In this document: in pieces, positions 7,619 through 15,916 of the stretch | Numbering within the stretch: position 1 is the first letter of the stretch | Layout: each line of letters opens with the position of its first letter | NCBI RefSeq assembly: GCF_000720635.1 | Contig: NZ_JOCF01000007.1 | Span: 62,001 to 126,000, forward strand | Length of the DNA: 64,000 nt | Reading direction: 5' to 3' | From: Streptomyces sp. NRRL WC-3742 | GTDB lineage: Bacteria > Actinomycetota > Actinomycetes > Streptomycetales > Streptomycetaceae | Translations under genes and position numbers: made by a program | The notes under the pieces: generated by a model | What the model was told of the DNA's origin: nothing | Seen by the model: only the letters and a program-made list of their open reading frames with translations | Database searches by the model: none

Positions 7619-9067
7619 TCATCGGTCATCGGGGCGTCGGCAGGCGGCCGAGCCCGGGGACGCGTCGGCCCGGCAGAGGCGGTCCCGGTCGGCCTCATCG
7701 GTGCTGAGGTAGCGGCCGGCGCAGTGCTCGGTCCCGTGTTCGGCGCAGAAGGCGGCGGCCTCGTGACCGCTGGCGAAGCCGCCGGGGGCGCGGACGATCC
7801 ACTGTCCCGGGGTCAGCGAGGCCCAGGCGTCGCCGTCGACGAGGGTGGCACCGGGCACCTGCCGCTGGATGGCGGCGAGTTCCTCGTCCCTTTCGTCGGC
7901 GTCGGTCGTGTTCGGGATCTCGGCCAACTGGGCGATCCAGCCGCCCTTCTGACCCGCTGTGGGGGACGGTTCGGGGTCGGTGGCGCGGTTCCCGCTGCCC
8001 AACAGGGTGAACGCGGTGGTCGCGACCGCTGCGGTGCCCGTGAGGACGGCGAGCATGAGCAGCAGGCGGCGGCGCTCACCGCGAGGGGTGGCAGCGCCGT
8101 CGGAGGAGGGCGAATCGGCGGGGGGACGCCCGACCGGCCGGGCCACCAGGGTCGGCGACTCCACCAGCGTGTCCGGGGATGTGCGGGCGGGCGCCAGAGG
8201 GAGCACGACGGTGTTCGCCTCGCTCGGGCCCGCCCACCTCCCGCCTTCGGCGGCGGCGTCGAGTAGCTCGGCGAGCCTGGCCGGGGAAGGACGCTCATCG
8301 GGCTGTCGTGAGAGCAGCGCGTCGATCACCGCCGAGAGCGGGCCGGCCTTGGACGGGGGAGGAACCGGCTTCTCGCAGACCGCCAGCAGCGTCTGCCACA
8401 CCGTGTCGTGCCTCAAGGGGTGCTCGCCCTCGACGCACACGTAGAGCAGCATGCCGAGCGACCACAGGTCCGACGCGGGGCCGACCTCGCCGCCACTGAT
8501 GCGTTCGGGGGCCATGTACTCGGGTGAGCCCACGATGTCGCCGGGCTCGGTGAGGGTCTGCGAACCCGCGAACGACGCGATGCCGAAGTCGGTCAGCACG
8601 GCGGAGCCGTCCGGCCGGATCAGCACGTTCCCCGGCTTGACGTCCCGGTGCAGGACGCCGGCCGCGTGGGCGGCCCGCAGGGCACCGAGCACGTCCAGGC
8701 CGATGCGCGCGGCCCGGACGGGGCTGAGCGGGCCGTCCTGGAGGACCTCGTGCAGGGACCGTCCCTCCACCGCCTCCATCACCATCCAGAGGTCGGGCCA
8801 CCGGTCCAGGACCTCGTGGACGGCGACGACCTTCCCGTGGTCGATCCTGGCGAGGGCCCGGGCCTCCCGCAGCACCCGCTCCCGCACGTCGGTGGACCGG
8901 TGCACGTCGTCGGTGGCCGAGCGGATCTGCTTCAGCGCGACCTCGCGTTCCAGGACGAGGTCCCGCGCCAGCCACACCGTACCCGTGCCGCCCGCGCCGA
9001 GTCGTTCCAGCAGCTCGAAGCGCTCGGCCACGAGGTCGCCGAGGGAGTACTGCGGTAGGGGGGTCAT
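7619..9067 (-). CDS. Receptor-like Ser/Thr protein kinase (active-site complete)
   Basis: 482 residues. The ATG at 9067 gives a normal kinase N-terminus. The kinase domain spans residues 17-275: Gly loop GAGGTG (25-30), Lys46 in VALKQI, catalytic HRDVKPGN, DFG, and SPEYMAPE in the activation segment. All catalytic residues are present, so it should be active. A low-complexity linker leads to a single membrane span (LLLMLAVLTGTAAVATTAF) and an extracellular domain of about 110 residues with four cysteines (pattern around FCAEHGTEHC and RLCRAD). The same extracellular domain is found on the pseudokinase at 51540-52943. A direct-repeat promoter element lies 105-125 bases upstream, and the two-component genes follow immediately upstream on the same strand. 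Confidence 0.9.
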   Translation of the reverse strand: MTPLPQYSLGDLVAERFELLERLGAGGTGTVWLARDLVLEREVALKQIRSATDDVHRSTDVRERVLREARALARIDHGKVVAVHEVLDRWPDLWMVMEAVEGRSLHEVLQDGPLSPVRAARIGLDVLGALRAAHAAGVLHRDVKPGNVLIRPDGSAVLTDFGIASFAGSQTLTEPGDIVGSPEYMAPERISGGEVGPASDLWSLGMLLYVCVEGEHPLRHDTVWQTLLAVCEKPVPPPSKAGPLSAVIDALLSRQPDERPSPARLAELLDAAAEGGRWAGPSEANTVVLPLAPARTSPDTLVESPTLVARPVGRPPADSPSSDGAATPRGERRRLLLMLAVLTGTAAVATTAFTLLGSGNRATDPEPSPTAGQKGGWIAQLAEIPNTTDADERDEELAAIQRQVPGATLVDGDAWASLTPGQWIVRAPGGFASGHEAAAFCAEHGTEHCAGRYLSTDEADRDRLCRADASPGSAACRRPDDR

Positions 9068-9154
9068 GACCTGTTTCCTTGCCGTGTGCCGTCCCCGATG
9101 GGAGATCCGGCGGCGCACGGTTCGCGCTCCTCGTGTGCCGATCCGGGGACCGGA

Positions 9155-9190
9155 GCATTCTGGCTGAGGGAACCTGAGGATTCGGTGAGC
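9155..9190 (-). promoter_or_regulatory. Direct-repeat response-regulator-type box and -10 region upstream of the kinase
   Basis: Read on the minus strand there are two CTCA cores exactly 11 bases apart (CTCACCGAATCCTCAGG), followed by a -10-like GAATGC starting 18 bases after the start of the second core. Tandem half-sites with an 11-base period are the usual arrangement for OmpR/PhoB-type regulators. The same element precedes the response regulator, the small membrane gene and the pseudokinase. Transcription would start near 9146 and leave an 80-base leader. Confidence 0.6.
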
Positions 9191-9222
9191 CTGCGCCACG
9201 CGCGGGCGGCGGCCCGGGGCCG

Positions 9223-10530
9223 TCAGCTCCTCTGGACCGGGACCCGCAGGAGGAACCTGGCCCCGCCCCGGTCGCTGGTGGCGACGGTGAGCGAACCCCC
9301 GTGGGCGTGGGCGACCCACGCGGCGATCGACAGCCCGAGGCCGCTGGAGCCCTTTCCGCTGCGGAACCGCTCGAAGAGGGACCCGGCCTGCTCGGGAGGG
9401 ACACCGGGACCGGCGTCGTCCACCGTGACGGTGCCGTCCGACGTGACGGTGATCTCGATGTCGGCCGGTCGTCCCGGGTCGTGGCCGTGGGCGAGAGCGT
9501 TGCCCAGGAGGTTGGCGACGGCGCGGCGCAGCAGCCCCGCGTCCGCGAGGACGACCACCTCCTCGGTCCGGACGGTCACCCGGTGTCCGTCCGTCGGGGT
9601 GTCGGCGACGACGGCGTCGACGAGCTGGTCGAGCCGCAGCGGCTCCAGGCCCAGCCGTACGGCACCGGCCCGCAGCCGGGCGCGGGTGAGCAGGTCGTCG
9701 ACCAGCTCGCTCATCCGGGTGGACTGGCGCAGCGTGCGGCGCATGACCTCGGTGCTGTCGGCCTCCCCGCGCAGCCCTGTCTCGGCGAGCACGCGCAGCG
9801 AGGCGACGGGGGTGCGCAGATCGTGGGCGGCGTCCGCGAAGAACGCCTCCTGCTGCTCGAGCGCCGCGAGGGCCGGCCGAACCGCCCGCCCGGCGAGCCA
9901 GTGGCCCGCCGCGGCCGAGACGGTCACCAGGACCGCGCAGGCGATGCTGAGGAGCAGGGTCAGCCGTTCGTTGTCGGCCAGGTCGGACGAGATGTCGACC
10001 GCGGCGACCGCGACGGCCCCGGAGGCGTTGGCGCCCGAACCGGCGAACGGCTGGGCGTACAGGCGAAGGCGGTGGCCGTCGGGAGTGGTCGCGGTGCTCG
10101 TGGCGATCTCCCTGTCGCGTCCGGCCTCGGCGGCGACAACCTGCAGGGCGGCGGCGGGGACGGCCAGGCAGGGCCGGTGCGGCGTGGCGACCGGGGAGAG
10201 CCGACTGCCGGAGCCTTCGAACAGGGTCACCGGCGGGCAGTCGTACGCGCCCTCCTTCGGGTCGGGGTAGTCGAGGTCGCCCTCCTCGTCGTACGTCAGA
10301 TCGGCGATGACCCGGGCAGTGCGGAGCCTGAGATCGGTGTCGACCTGGGCGCGCCAGGACGAGTTGTCCCCCTGCACGGCGATGATCGCCATTCCGACCA
10401 GACCGAGCGCACTGACGAGGCCGAAGAGCAGGGCGATGCGGCGCCTCAGCCGTCGGATGCGGCCCTTGGGCGTCGGCGGGGCCCCTCGGCGGGAGCGGCG
10501 GAGCCGGTCGACCGGGGCCGGGCGTCTCAC
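9223..10530 (-). CDS. Sensor histidine kinase of an OmpR-type two-component system
   Basis: 435 residues, GTG start at 10530 overlapping the response regulator stop by 4 bases (GTGA), so the two are co-translated. The order is: basic N-terminus, membrane span (IALLFGLVSALGLVGMAII), an extracytoplasmic sensor of about 130 residues with two cysteines (YDCPP, RPCLAV), second span (LLLSIACAVLVTVSAAAGHW), HAMP-like linker, HisKA domain with phospho-acceptor His in FFADAAHDLRTPVASL, then HATPase_c with N box NLLGNALAHGHD, DDAGPGVP and SGLGLSIAAW. All catalytic motifs are intact. The signal is unknown. The two sensor cysteines may form a disulphide. Confidence 0.92.
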   Translation of the reverse strand: MRRPAPVDRLRRSRRGAPPTPKGRIRRLRRRIALLFGLVSALGLVGMAIIAVQGDNSSWRAQVDTDLRLRTARVIADLTYDEEGDLDYPDPKEGAYDCPPVTLFEGSGSRLSPVATPHRPCLAVPAAALQVVAAEAGRDREIATSTATTPDGHRLRLYAQPFAGSGANASGAVAVAAVDISSDLADNERLTLLLSIACAVLVTVSAAAGHWLAGRAVRPALAALEQQEAFFADAAHDLRTPVASLRVLAETGLRGEADSTEVMRRTLRQSTRMSELVDDLLTRARLRAGAVRLGLEPLRLDQLVDAVVADTPTDGHRVTVRTEEVVVLADAGLLRRAVANLLGNALAHGHDPGRPADIEITVTSDGTVTVDDAGPGVPPEQAGSLFERFRSGKGSSGLGLSIAAWVAHAHGGSLTVATSDRGGARFLLRVPVQRS

Positions 10531-11192
10531 TCCTGCGACTCCAGTCGGTAGCCGACCCCGCGCACGGTGTGGATCAGCGGCGGATCCCCCAGCTTGCGGC
10601 GGAGCTGGGAGACCAGGACCTCGATCACGTTCGAGTTGGGCTCGGTCAGCTCGTCCCAGCAGCGCTCGATGAGTTCGCCGCGGCGGACCACCTCGCCGCG
10701 GCGCGCGGCGAGCGTCTCCAGGAGGGCGAACTCCTTGATCGTGAGACTCAGGCGGACACCGTCGCGGTGCACCGTGCGGCCGGCCGTGTCGATCTCCACG
10801 CCCCCGCAGCGGATCACCGGCGGGCGCGGGACGGCGGTGCGCCGGCACAGGTTGCGCACCCGTGCCACCAGCTCCGGCACCGCGAAGGGCTTGGCCAGGT
10901 AGTCGTCACCGCCGGTGGTCAGGCCCTCCACCCGGTCGGCGACGGTGTCGCGCGCGGTGAGGAAGAGCACGGGCACGGTCTGCCCCTCCGACCTCATCCG
11001 GCGCACGTAGTCCGCCGAATCCCCGGCCGGCAGCATCCGGTCGAAGACGACGCAGTCGTAGGCGGTGACGAACAACGCCTCGTCGGCCTCGGGGAGGTCG
11101 GCGGCCTCGTCCACGGCCAGGCTGCTGCCGCGCAGTGCGGCAGCCACCGCAAACCGCAGGTCATCGTCGTCCTCGACCACCAGTACTCGCAT
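10527..11192 (-). CDS. OmpR/PhoB-family response regulator
   Basis: 221 residues from ATG 11192 (start MRVLVVEDDDDLRFAV). The receiver domain spans residues 1-118: acidic pocket D8-D11, phospho-acceptor Asp51 in VVFDRMLP, the Thr in FLTARD and the Lys in LAKPF. A C-terminal winged helix (residues 125-221) ends in the recognition-helix region SNVIEVLVSQLRRKLG and the GVGYRLE wing. It pairs with the histidine kinase directly downstream. A direct-repeat box at 11431-11451 lies upstream, which would fit autoregulation and makes this protein the obvious candidate to bind the four copies seen in the window. Confidence 0.93.
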   Translation of the reverse strand: MRVLVVEDDDDLRFAVAAALRGSSLAVDEAADLPEADEALFVTAYDCVVFDRMLPAGDSADYVRRMRSEGQTVPVLFLTARDTVADRVEGLTTGGDDYLAKPFAVPELVARVRNLCRRTAVPRPPVIRCGGVEIDTAGRTVHRDGVRLSLTIKEFALLETLAARRGEVVRRGELIERCWDELTEPNSNVIEVLVSQLRRKLGDPPLIHTVRGVGYRLESQE

Positions 11193-11338
11193 GTCGGCCA
11201 GGATAGTGACGTCCGAGGTGTTCCGCGGGACCCAGGGGGGCAGAGATCCGACCTTTTCCGAGGAGGGCCGTGCACCTCCCGCCGAGATCCGGCGGATATC
11301 CGGGAGGCGCACAGCCGACCGCCGGTTCGCGGCCGCCG

Positions 11339-11713
11339 CTACGGCAACGGGCCGGCGTCGTCGACGGGTGGCTTTCCTACCGTGGGACGGGAGAGGGAGG
11401 CACCGTCGACGTGGAGGATCATCGCAGCACGAACCTGAGGATTCGATGAGCCCCGGTACGACCTCTGGCCGCCGCCGGTTCGGGCATCGCCGTTCGGGCG
11501 GGGCGAGGTTCCCCGGCAGTGGTGCGCCGCGATCCGGTGGTGCGCGATGACCCCGGCCTGTCGGCACACGGGCTTCAGGGTCTCGGCGCTCGGGCTCACG
11601 ATCGGCATGACCGCGGCCGAGGTCGCCAGGAGCACCGCCAGCATCACGACGAGCAGGGCGCCCCGTTGGAGAAACGATCCGGCGCGCGCCGGTATCCGTA
11701 CGGACTCGTGCAT
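11339..11713 (-). CDS. Small single-span membrane protein, unknown
   Basis: 124 residues from ATG 11713, where GGAG lies 8 bases upstream; a GTG at 11737 is an alternative. Residues about 12-35 form one hydrophobic span (GALLVVMLAVLLATSAAV), followed by a short outer segment with two cysteines and several histidines (PVCRQAGVIAHHRIAAHHC). The last 60 residues have poorer composition and cross the response regulator promoter box, so the real protein may be shorter. A direct-repeat box 57-76 bases upstream suggests that it belongs to the regulon of the adjacent two-component system. No family was recognised. Confidence 0.5.
   Translation of the reverse strand: MHESVRIPARAGSFLQRGALLVVMLAVLLATSAAVMPIVSPSAETLKPVCRQAGVIAHHRIAAHHCRGTSPRPNGDARTGGGQRSYRGSSNPQVRAAMILHVDGASLSRPTVGKPPVDDAGPLP
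11418..11451 (-). promoter_or_regulatory. Direct-repeat box and -10 region upstream of the response regulator
   Basis: On the minus strand CTCATCGAATCCTCAGG carries two CTCA cores 11 bases apart. GATGAT begins 16 bases after the start of the second core, the same spacing as at the pseudokinase promoter. The predicted leader to the regulator start at 11192 is about 215 bases. The site lies inside the 3' part of the small ORF 11339-11713, so that ORF may overlap this promoter. Confidence 0.55.
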
Positions 11714-11769
11714 GGCCCTGCTCCGTCCTGCGTCCACCGTCGGTGTCCGGTGAGAGCCTGACCGGACGT

Positions 11770-11789
11770 GGCTGAGGATTCGGTGAGGC
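11770..11789 (-). promoter_or_regulatory. Direct-repeat box upstream of the small membrane gene
   Basis: On the minus strand CTCACCGAATCCTCAG repeats the CTCA-N7-CTCA pattern with the same CGAATC spacer as at the kinase promoter. It lies in the gap between the hypothetical gene ending at 11822 and the small membrane gene starting at 11713. The -10 region is less clear than at the other copies. Confidence 0.55.
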
Positions 11790-11821
11790 CGACCGCGCTG
11801 GGCAGCCGTGGGCTCGCTCCC

Positions 11822-12265
11822 TCACGGGGCGTTCAGGACGAGAGGCGCGACGCGCTTGCGGCCGACACGCCCGGCGGAGAGGTGGAGTGCGTCCTCGACC
11901 AGCCTGACCTGCCCGCGGACGGCCTTCGCCCATGCCTGCTCGCGGAGGAACGCGTCGATGGTCTCGGCGTCGTCGGGGTGCCGCGGTGCGCCGATCAGGG
12001 CGATGCGCAGGGCTTTCAGCCCCGCCTGCACGGCGAGGATCTCGGCATCGAGGTGGAGCCGGACCATGAGGGCCAGGTCCAGGGGATTGCGGTGGAACAC
12101 CTGCTCGTGACTCCATCGCGCCGGGGCCAGGTCGAACAGCCACTGCGCCGCGGAACGTTCGAAGTCCGCCGATCCGGGCCGACGGACCGAACCGGGCCAT
12201 CGGACCGCCGGCGCACGCGTCCGTCGTGGCGCGGGATTCGCGCCGGGAGCCGGGATGGTGGTCAT
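11822..12265 (-). CDS. Conserved-looking hypothetical protein
   Basis: 147 residues from ATG 12265, with an AGGGTGA-type ribosome site upstream. After a Pro/Arg-rich, probably unstructured first 35 residues comes a compact helical region (SADFERSAAQWLFDLAPARW, then NPLDLALMVRLHLDAEILAV and TIDAFLREQAWAKAVRGQVR). Its even charge pattern and lack of low-complexity runs suggest a real protein. No signal peptide or membrane span was seen and no family recognised. It lies upstream of the small membrane gene on the same strand, separated by a regulatory box, so it is probably an independent unit. Confidence 0.65.
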   Translation of the reverse strand: MTTIPAPGANPAPRRTRAPAVRWPGSVRRPGSADFERSAAQWLFDLAPARWSHEQVFHRNPLDLALMVRLHLDAEILAVQAGLKALRIALIGAPRHPDDAETIDAFLREQAWAKAVRGQVRLVEDALHLSAGRVGRKRVAPLVLNAP

Positions 12266-12510
12266 GATTCATCACCCTGACTTCCATGGGGGGCACGGAG
12301 ACACTGGCCCGACCGGCGGACGCAAGCAGGAGGACTGCCGCTCGTTCGCAGGTCTCGGGGTACCGCGTGGCCGGAACGCTTCGGGTGCGACGAGTCTCAG
12401 GTCCGCCATCGGCCCTGTCAAGGCTTGCCTGACAGCCCCGACGGAGGGCCCCGGCGTAGGGGCGCGGGCGTGGAACGGGGTAGCGGCCCCGCTCCGGTCC
12501 ATGGCTCGGC

Positions 12511-13065
12511 TCAGTCCAGGCCGAGTACCGACAGGGCGGTGGTCCAGTCGGTGGCGATGGCGCGCTGGGCGGGGCGCAGGTCCACCCGGTGGTTGCAGAC
12601 CGCGCGGTAGAGCTTGTACTCGACCTTGTCCTTGTCGGCGGCGGTGAGGTCGTCCGGGCCGGTGCCGTAGCGCGGCTGGGGCCAGAGGTTGCGCGGGTCG
12701 GTCGGGTGGCCGCCCAGGGAGAGCGGTATGTGGTGGTCCTCCTCGTAGTCCGCGGTGTCGGTGTTCTCGTAGCCGTACTCGCCGATCTGCTTGACCTTCA
12801 GTCGGTTCGTGTAACTCGTGGGCGGGCGGATCGACTTGCTGTAGCCGGCGACGCAGATGGTGTCGTCGACGGTGTCCTCGGTGACGTCCGGGTTGGTGAC
12901 GCCCGGCGTGCAGGACGGGTCGGGCAGGGGCAGGAACGCCTGCGAACACGTGGCGGCGGCGGTGCCCGCCGCCGGGGCGGCCTGAGCGGTGCCGCCGGCC
13001 GCGAGCACGGCGACGGCGAGTGCGAGCGCGGCCGCCGAGGCGGCGAGACGCTGGGGGTGAGGCAT
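12511..13065 (-). CDS. Secreted HNH-type nuclease-like protein
   Basis: 184 residues from ATG 13065, with AGGAG about 9 bases upstream. The N-terminus is a clear signal peptide (LAASAAALALAVAVLAAGG, Ala-x-Ala cleavage region). The mature part carries an HNH-like core near residues 130-152 (EEDHHIPLSLGG, then DPRNLWPQP), where the HH pair and the Asn match the metal-finger positions of the family, and three to four cysteines that could pair outside the cell. Proteins of this type are annotated as HNH endonucleases, but activity has rarely been tested. No immunity-like partner is next to it. Confidence 0.75.
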   Translation of the reverse strand: MPHPQRLAASAAALALAVAVLAAGGTAQAAPAAGTAAATCSQAFLPLPDPSCTPGVTNPDVTEDTVDDTICVAGYSKSIRPPTSYTNRLKVKQIGEYGYENTDTADYEEDHHIPLSLGGHPTDPRNLWPQPRYGTGPDDLTAADKDKVEYKLYRAVCNHRVDLRPAQRAIATDWTTALSVLGLD

Positions 13066-13240
13066 GGGCAAGGGCTCCTTGACGAGGGCTCGGTCCGGAT
13101 CGCCGAGTGGTGGCCCCATGACACCACCGGTGGGATCCGGGTGATCAGAGAATCCGGAGTGAACAATGACCGAAGCGTCAACTGGCCCCGGGCGACGGAT
13201 CTTTACCCGATGTTCCTCCAACGCGCGAGCCGGGATACGG

Positions 13241-15916
13241 CTACGGCGTGCCGAAGCCATCGAGGGTGCTGGTCTGGCCGGAGAGCTTGGTGACGGTGAC
13301 GGTGTGGGACCCGGAGCCGAGGCCCGTGGCGGTGTGGACGGGGACGTTGGAGTGTCGGGTCCCGTCGGCGGGTGTGGTGTTGACGACCTGTTGGGTGCCG
13401 CCGTCGATGGTGATGCCGATGGTGCCCTGGTCGGTGTTCTGTTCGCCGTAAACCTGGATGGAGGTGCCGGTGAAGTTGTAGGTGGCAGTGGAGTCGTCGG
13501 CGGCGGCGTAGTGCACGTCGTCACCGTGGTCGCCGAAGCCACGGTTGCCGGAGACGGAGAAACCGCTGTGGCTGATCGCCGGATCGGTGTCGTTGACCCG
13601 GTTGAGCACCCAGACCTGGTCGGCGGTCGTTCCGGCGGGGAGCGTGGCGATCAGGAAATGGCTGCTGAGCAGTTGGACGCCGTCAGCACTGACTTGGGTA
13701 GCGCCCGCAAAGACCTGGGTGGTGGCGCCGAACCCCTCGCCGGCGATCAGGACCTGGTTGGTGCTCGAGGCCGGTGAGATGTAGAAGGACCCGGACGCCG
13801 CCGCGCCGGCCGGCACGGCGGTGCCGGAGGTCACACCCGCCTTGCTCAGCAGGGCGGACGGAATGTCGTTCGGCCGGGGGTTCGCGAAGATCACCGTGTT
13901 GTCGCTCGCGTGAAGATCCACCGTCCCCGGATTGCACCCCACGACGTCGATGTCGGCGTTGAAGTAGTTCCCGGTGGTCCAGATGTGCCCGGTCGGGTTA
14001 CAGCCGCCGGTGGCGTGCTCGCCCGCGCTGAACGCGGCATTGCCCTTCCAGTGGATCCACTCGGAGCCGGCGTCGGAGTAGAAGGTCTGGTTGGTGTGGC
14101 CCCCGTTGTAGGCGACGTTGCCGGTCACCTGGAGACCGTGCGCGAGGGTCTGCGTCGGATCGGCCTTGTCGTAGCTGGTGGGGTTGCCGGAAGCGTCGTA
14201 GTACTGCGCCTGGTGGCCCTCCACGTAGACCGCGCCACCGTCCTCGAGCACGGACATGTAGTCGTGCAGGACGTTGTAGCTGATGGTGTTGTCCTGGTTG
14301 ATGTTGATCGCGTTCTGCGAACTGTCGGCCTGGTCGACGTGGCCCTGGATGACGCCGGCGCTGATGCCGGTGTAGGGCAGATCGTAGAGGGTGTTGTGAG
14401 TGATCGTGGTGCCCTGGGAGAAGAGCAGGATGATGCCGGGGGCGGAGCGGTATTCGGTGCCGACGTGGTGGATTGTGTTGTCGGACACGGTGGTGCCGGT
14501 GAGGATCTCGTTGGTGCCGATGGTGTCCCCGCTGACGGCTGAGGCGTCAGGCGTGCAACCCTGCTTGATCGCCTCCGGGGTGTCCGGATCGGTGGCGGGA
14601 TTGGGGTTGGTGGGGTTCGGGTCGGCGGTGCAGCCGAGCAGGATACCGGTGGAGGCGATGTCGGTGAATTCGTTGCCCCGGACGAGGGTGTTGTGCGAGC
14701 CGTACCTGACGCTCAGTCCGGCGCCGCCGAGTTCGGAGAAGCGGTTGCCGGTGAGGGTGATGTTGTCCGCAGCGGTGAAGGCGACGTTGGCCAGCGGCTG
14801 GGCCAGAGCTCCCCAGGGGCAGGAGCCGGCCGGGTCGGACCACAGGCACAGGCCCTGGTCGGGCGTCGTGCCGGTCATCCGCAGGTTGCTCTGCACGTCG
14901 GCGAAGCCCACCGAGGTGGACGGGTCGTTCCAGGTGGCGTAGGAGAACTGCAGGCCCTGGAACGTCAGGTCGTGCAGCGGGGCGGCCAGCGTGCCGGCCC
15001 CCTGCACCAGGGCCTCCAGACGGGGAAGCTCGATGTCCAGAGCCGTCATCCGCTGTCCGGCGAGCGGTTGGTAGTAGAGCGTGTTCGCCGAGGAGTCCAG
15101 GTACCACTGTCCGGGACGCAGCAGCGCCTGGGTGTTCGTCACGGCTGCGGGCATCGTGTTCGGCTTCATGGACGGCAGCTCGCCGCTACGCGGGTTGAAG
15201 CTCGACCGGTTGGTGACGTTGTTCCAACAGGGCTGAGCCATGGTCAGCTTGCCGTCGGCATAGGAGGCCACGCGGCAGCGGGACTCCGTCCAAGGCCCGT
15301 TGCCGCCCGGGTAGTCGAACTCGACTCCGGCGACCTGCGCCGGGGTCAGGCCGGCAAACCAGGACACGGCGGTGCTGTCGTTGCTGATGTCGTAGCCGGT
15401 GGCGGAGCCGGACCAGGAGCCGGTGAAGCCGAGGTCCTTGGGACTGGCCTGGGCGATGGGCGCCTGGTGTCCGTCGACGTACAGCTGGCGGCTCGCGCTG
15501 CCGTTCGGGACCGGGGCGGACCAGATGCCGGCGGTGCCGGTCTGCGTCCAGCCGGTGATCTGGGTGGCGCCGGAGATGACGGGGTGGGCGCCAGGGGCGG
15601 CCTTCCAGATGACGGGGTGGCCCGAGCTGCCCGAGTCGTCGGCGGTGAACTTCCAGGTGCTGGACGGGCGGTAGGTACCGTCGAGCAGGTTGACGGTGAC
15701 GTCCGCACCGCTGCCGGCCGGGTTGAGCGCGCGCACGGCGCTCTGGGCGCCGTCGAGCGAGCACGGTGCACTCTGCGAGCAGGCGGAGCCGCTGCCGGTG
15801 GGGGAGGCGTACAGGGTGACGGGAGTGGCCGCCGCCGCGGTGAACGCGCTCAGGACGGCGCTCACCACCGCGGCGGCGGTCGTCGCTGCGAGTACGCGTA
15901 TCTGACGGTGTCTCAT
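13241..15916 (-). CDS. Secreted right-handed beta-helix protein (polysaccharide lyase/hydrolase-like)
   Basis: 891 residues. The frame runs far upstream, but ATG 15916 yields a signal peptide (MRHRQIRVLAATTAAAVVSA). Early on, TLYASPTGSGSACSQSAPCSL is the usual opening of pectate-lyase-like beta-helix proteins. Many Asn- and Gly-rich coils follow (NITLTGNRFSELGGAG, NTLVRGNEFTDIASTG, TVSDNTIHHVG, GTTITHNTLYDLPYTG), diagnostic of parallel beta-helix repeats. The last 150 residues contain a short Ig/TIG-like part and a jelly-roll-like module (GDDVHYAAADDSTATYNF). It probably cuts or binds an acidic or branched plant polysaccharide, with specificity unknown. A palindromic promoter element lies about 500 bases upstream. 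Confidence 0.82.
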   Translation of the reverse strand: MRHRQIRVLAATTAAAVVSAVLSAFTAAAATPVTLYASPTGSGSACSQSAPCSLDGAQSAVRALNPAGSGADVTVNLLDGTYRPSSTWKFTADDSGSSGHPVIWKAAPGAHPVISGATQITGWTQTGTAGIWSAPVPNGSASRQLYVDGHQAPIAQASPKDLGFTGSWSGSATGYDISNDSTAVSWFAGLTPAQVAGVEFDYPGGNGPWTESRCRVASYADGKLTMAQPCWNNVTNRSSFNPRSGELPSMKPNTMPAAVTNTQALLRPGQWYLDSSANTLYYQPLAGQRMTALDIELPRLEALVQGAGTLAAPLHDLTFQGLQFSYATWNDPSTSVGFADVQSNLRMTGTTPDQGLCLWSDPAGSCPWGALAQPLANVAFTAADNITLTGNRFSELGGAGLSVRYGSHNTLVRGNEFTDIASTGILLGCTADPNPTNPNPATDPDTPEAIKQGCTPDASAVSGDTIGTNEILTGTTVSDNTIHHVGTEYRSAPGIILLFSQGTTITHNTLYDLPYTGISAGVIQGHVDQADSSQNAININQDNTISYNVLHDYMSVLEDGGAVYVEGHQAQYYDASGNPTSYDKADPTQTLAHGLQVTGNVAYNGGHTNQTFYSDAGSEWIHWKGNAAFSAGEHATGGCNPTGHIWTTGNYFNADIDVVGCNPGTVDLHASDNTVIFANPRPNDIPSALLSKAGVTSGTAVPAGAAASGSFYISPASSTNQVLIAGEGFGATTQVFAGATQVSADGVQLLSSHFLIATLPAGTTADQVWVLNRVNDTDPAISHSGFSVSGNRGFGDHGDDVHYAAADDSTATYNFTGTSIQVYGEQNTDQGTIGITIDGGTQQVVNTTPADGTRHSNVPVHTATGLGSGSHTVTVTKLSGQTSTLDGFGTP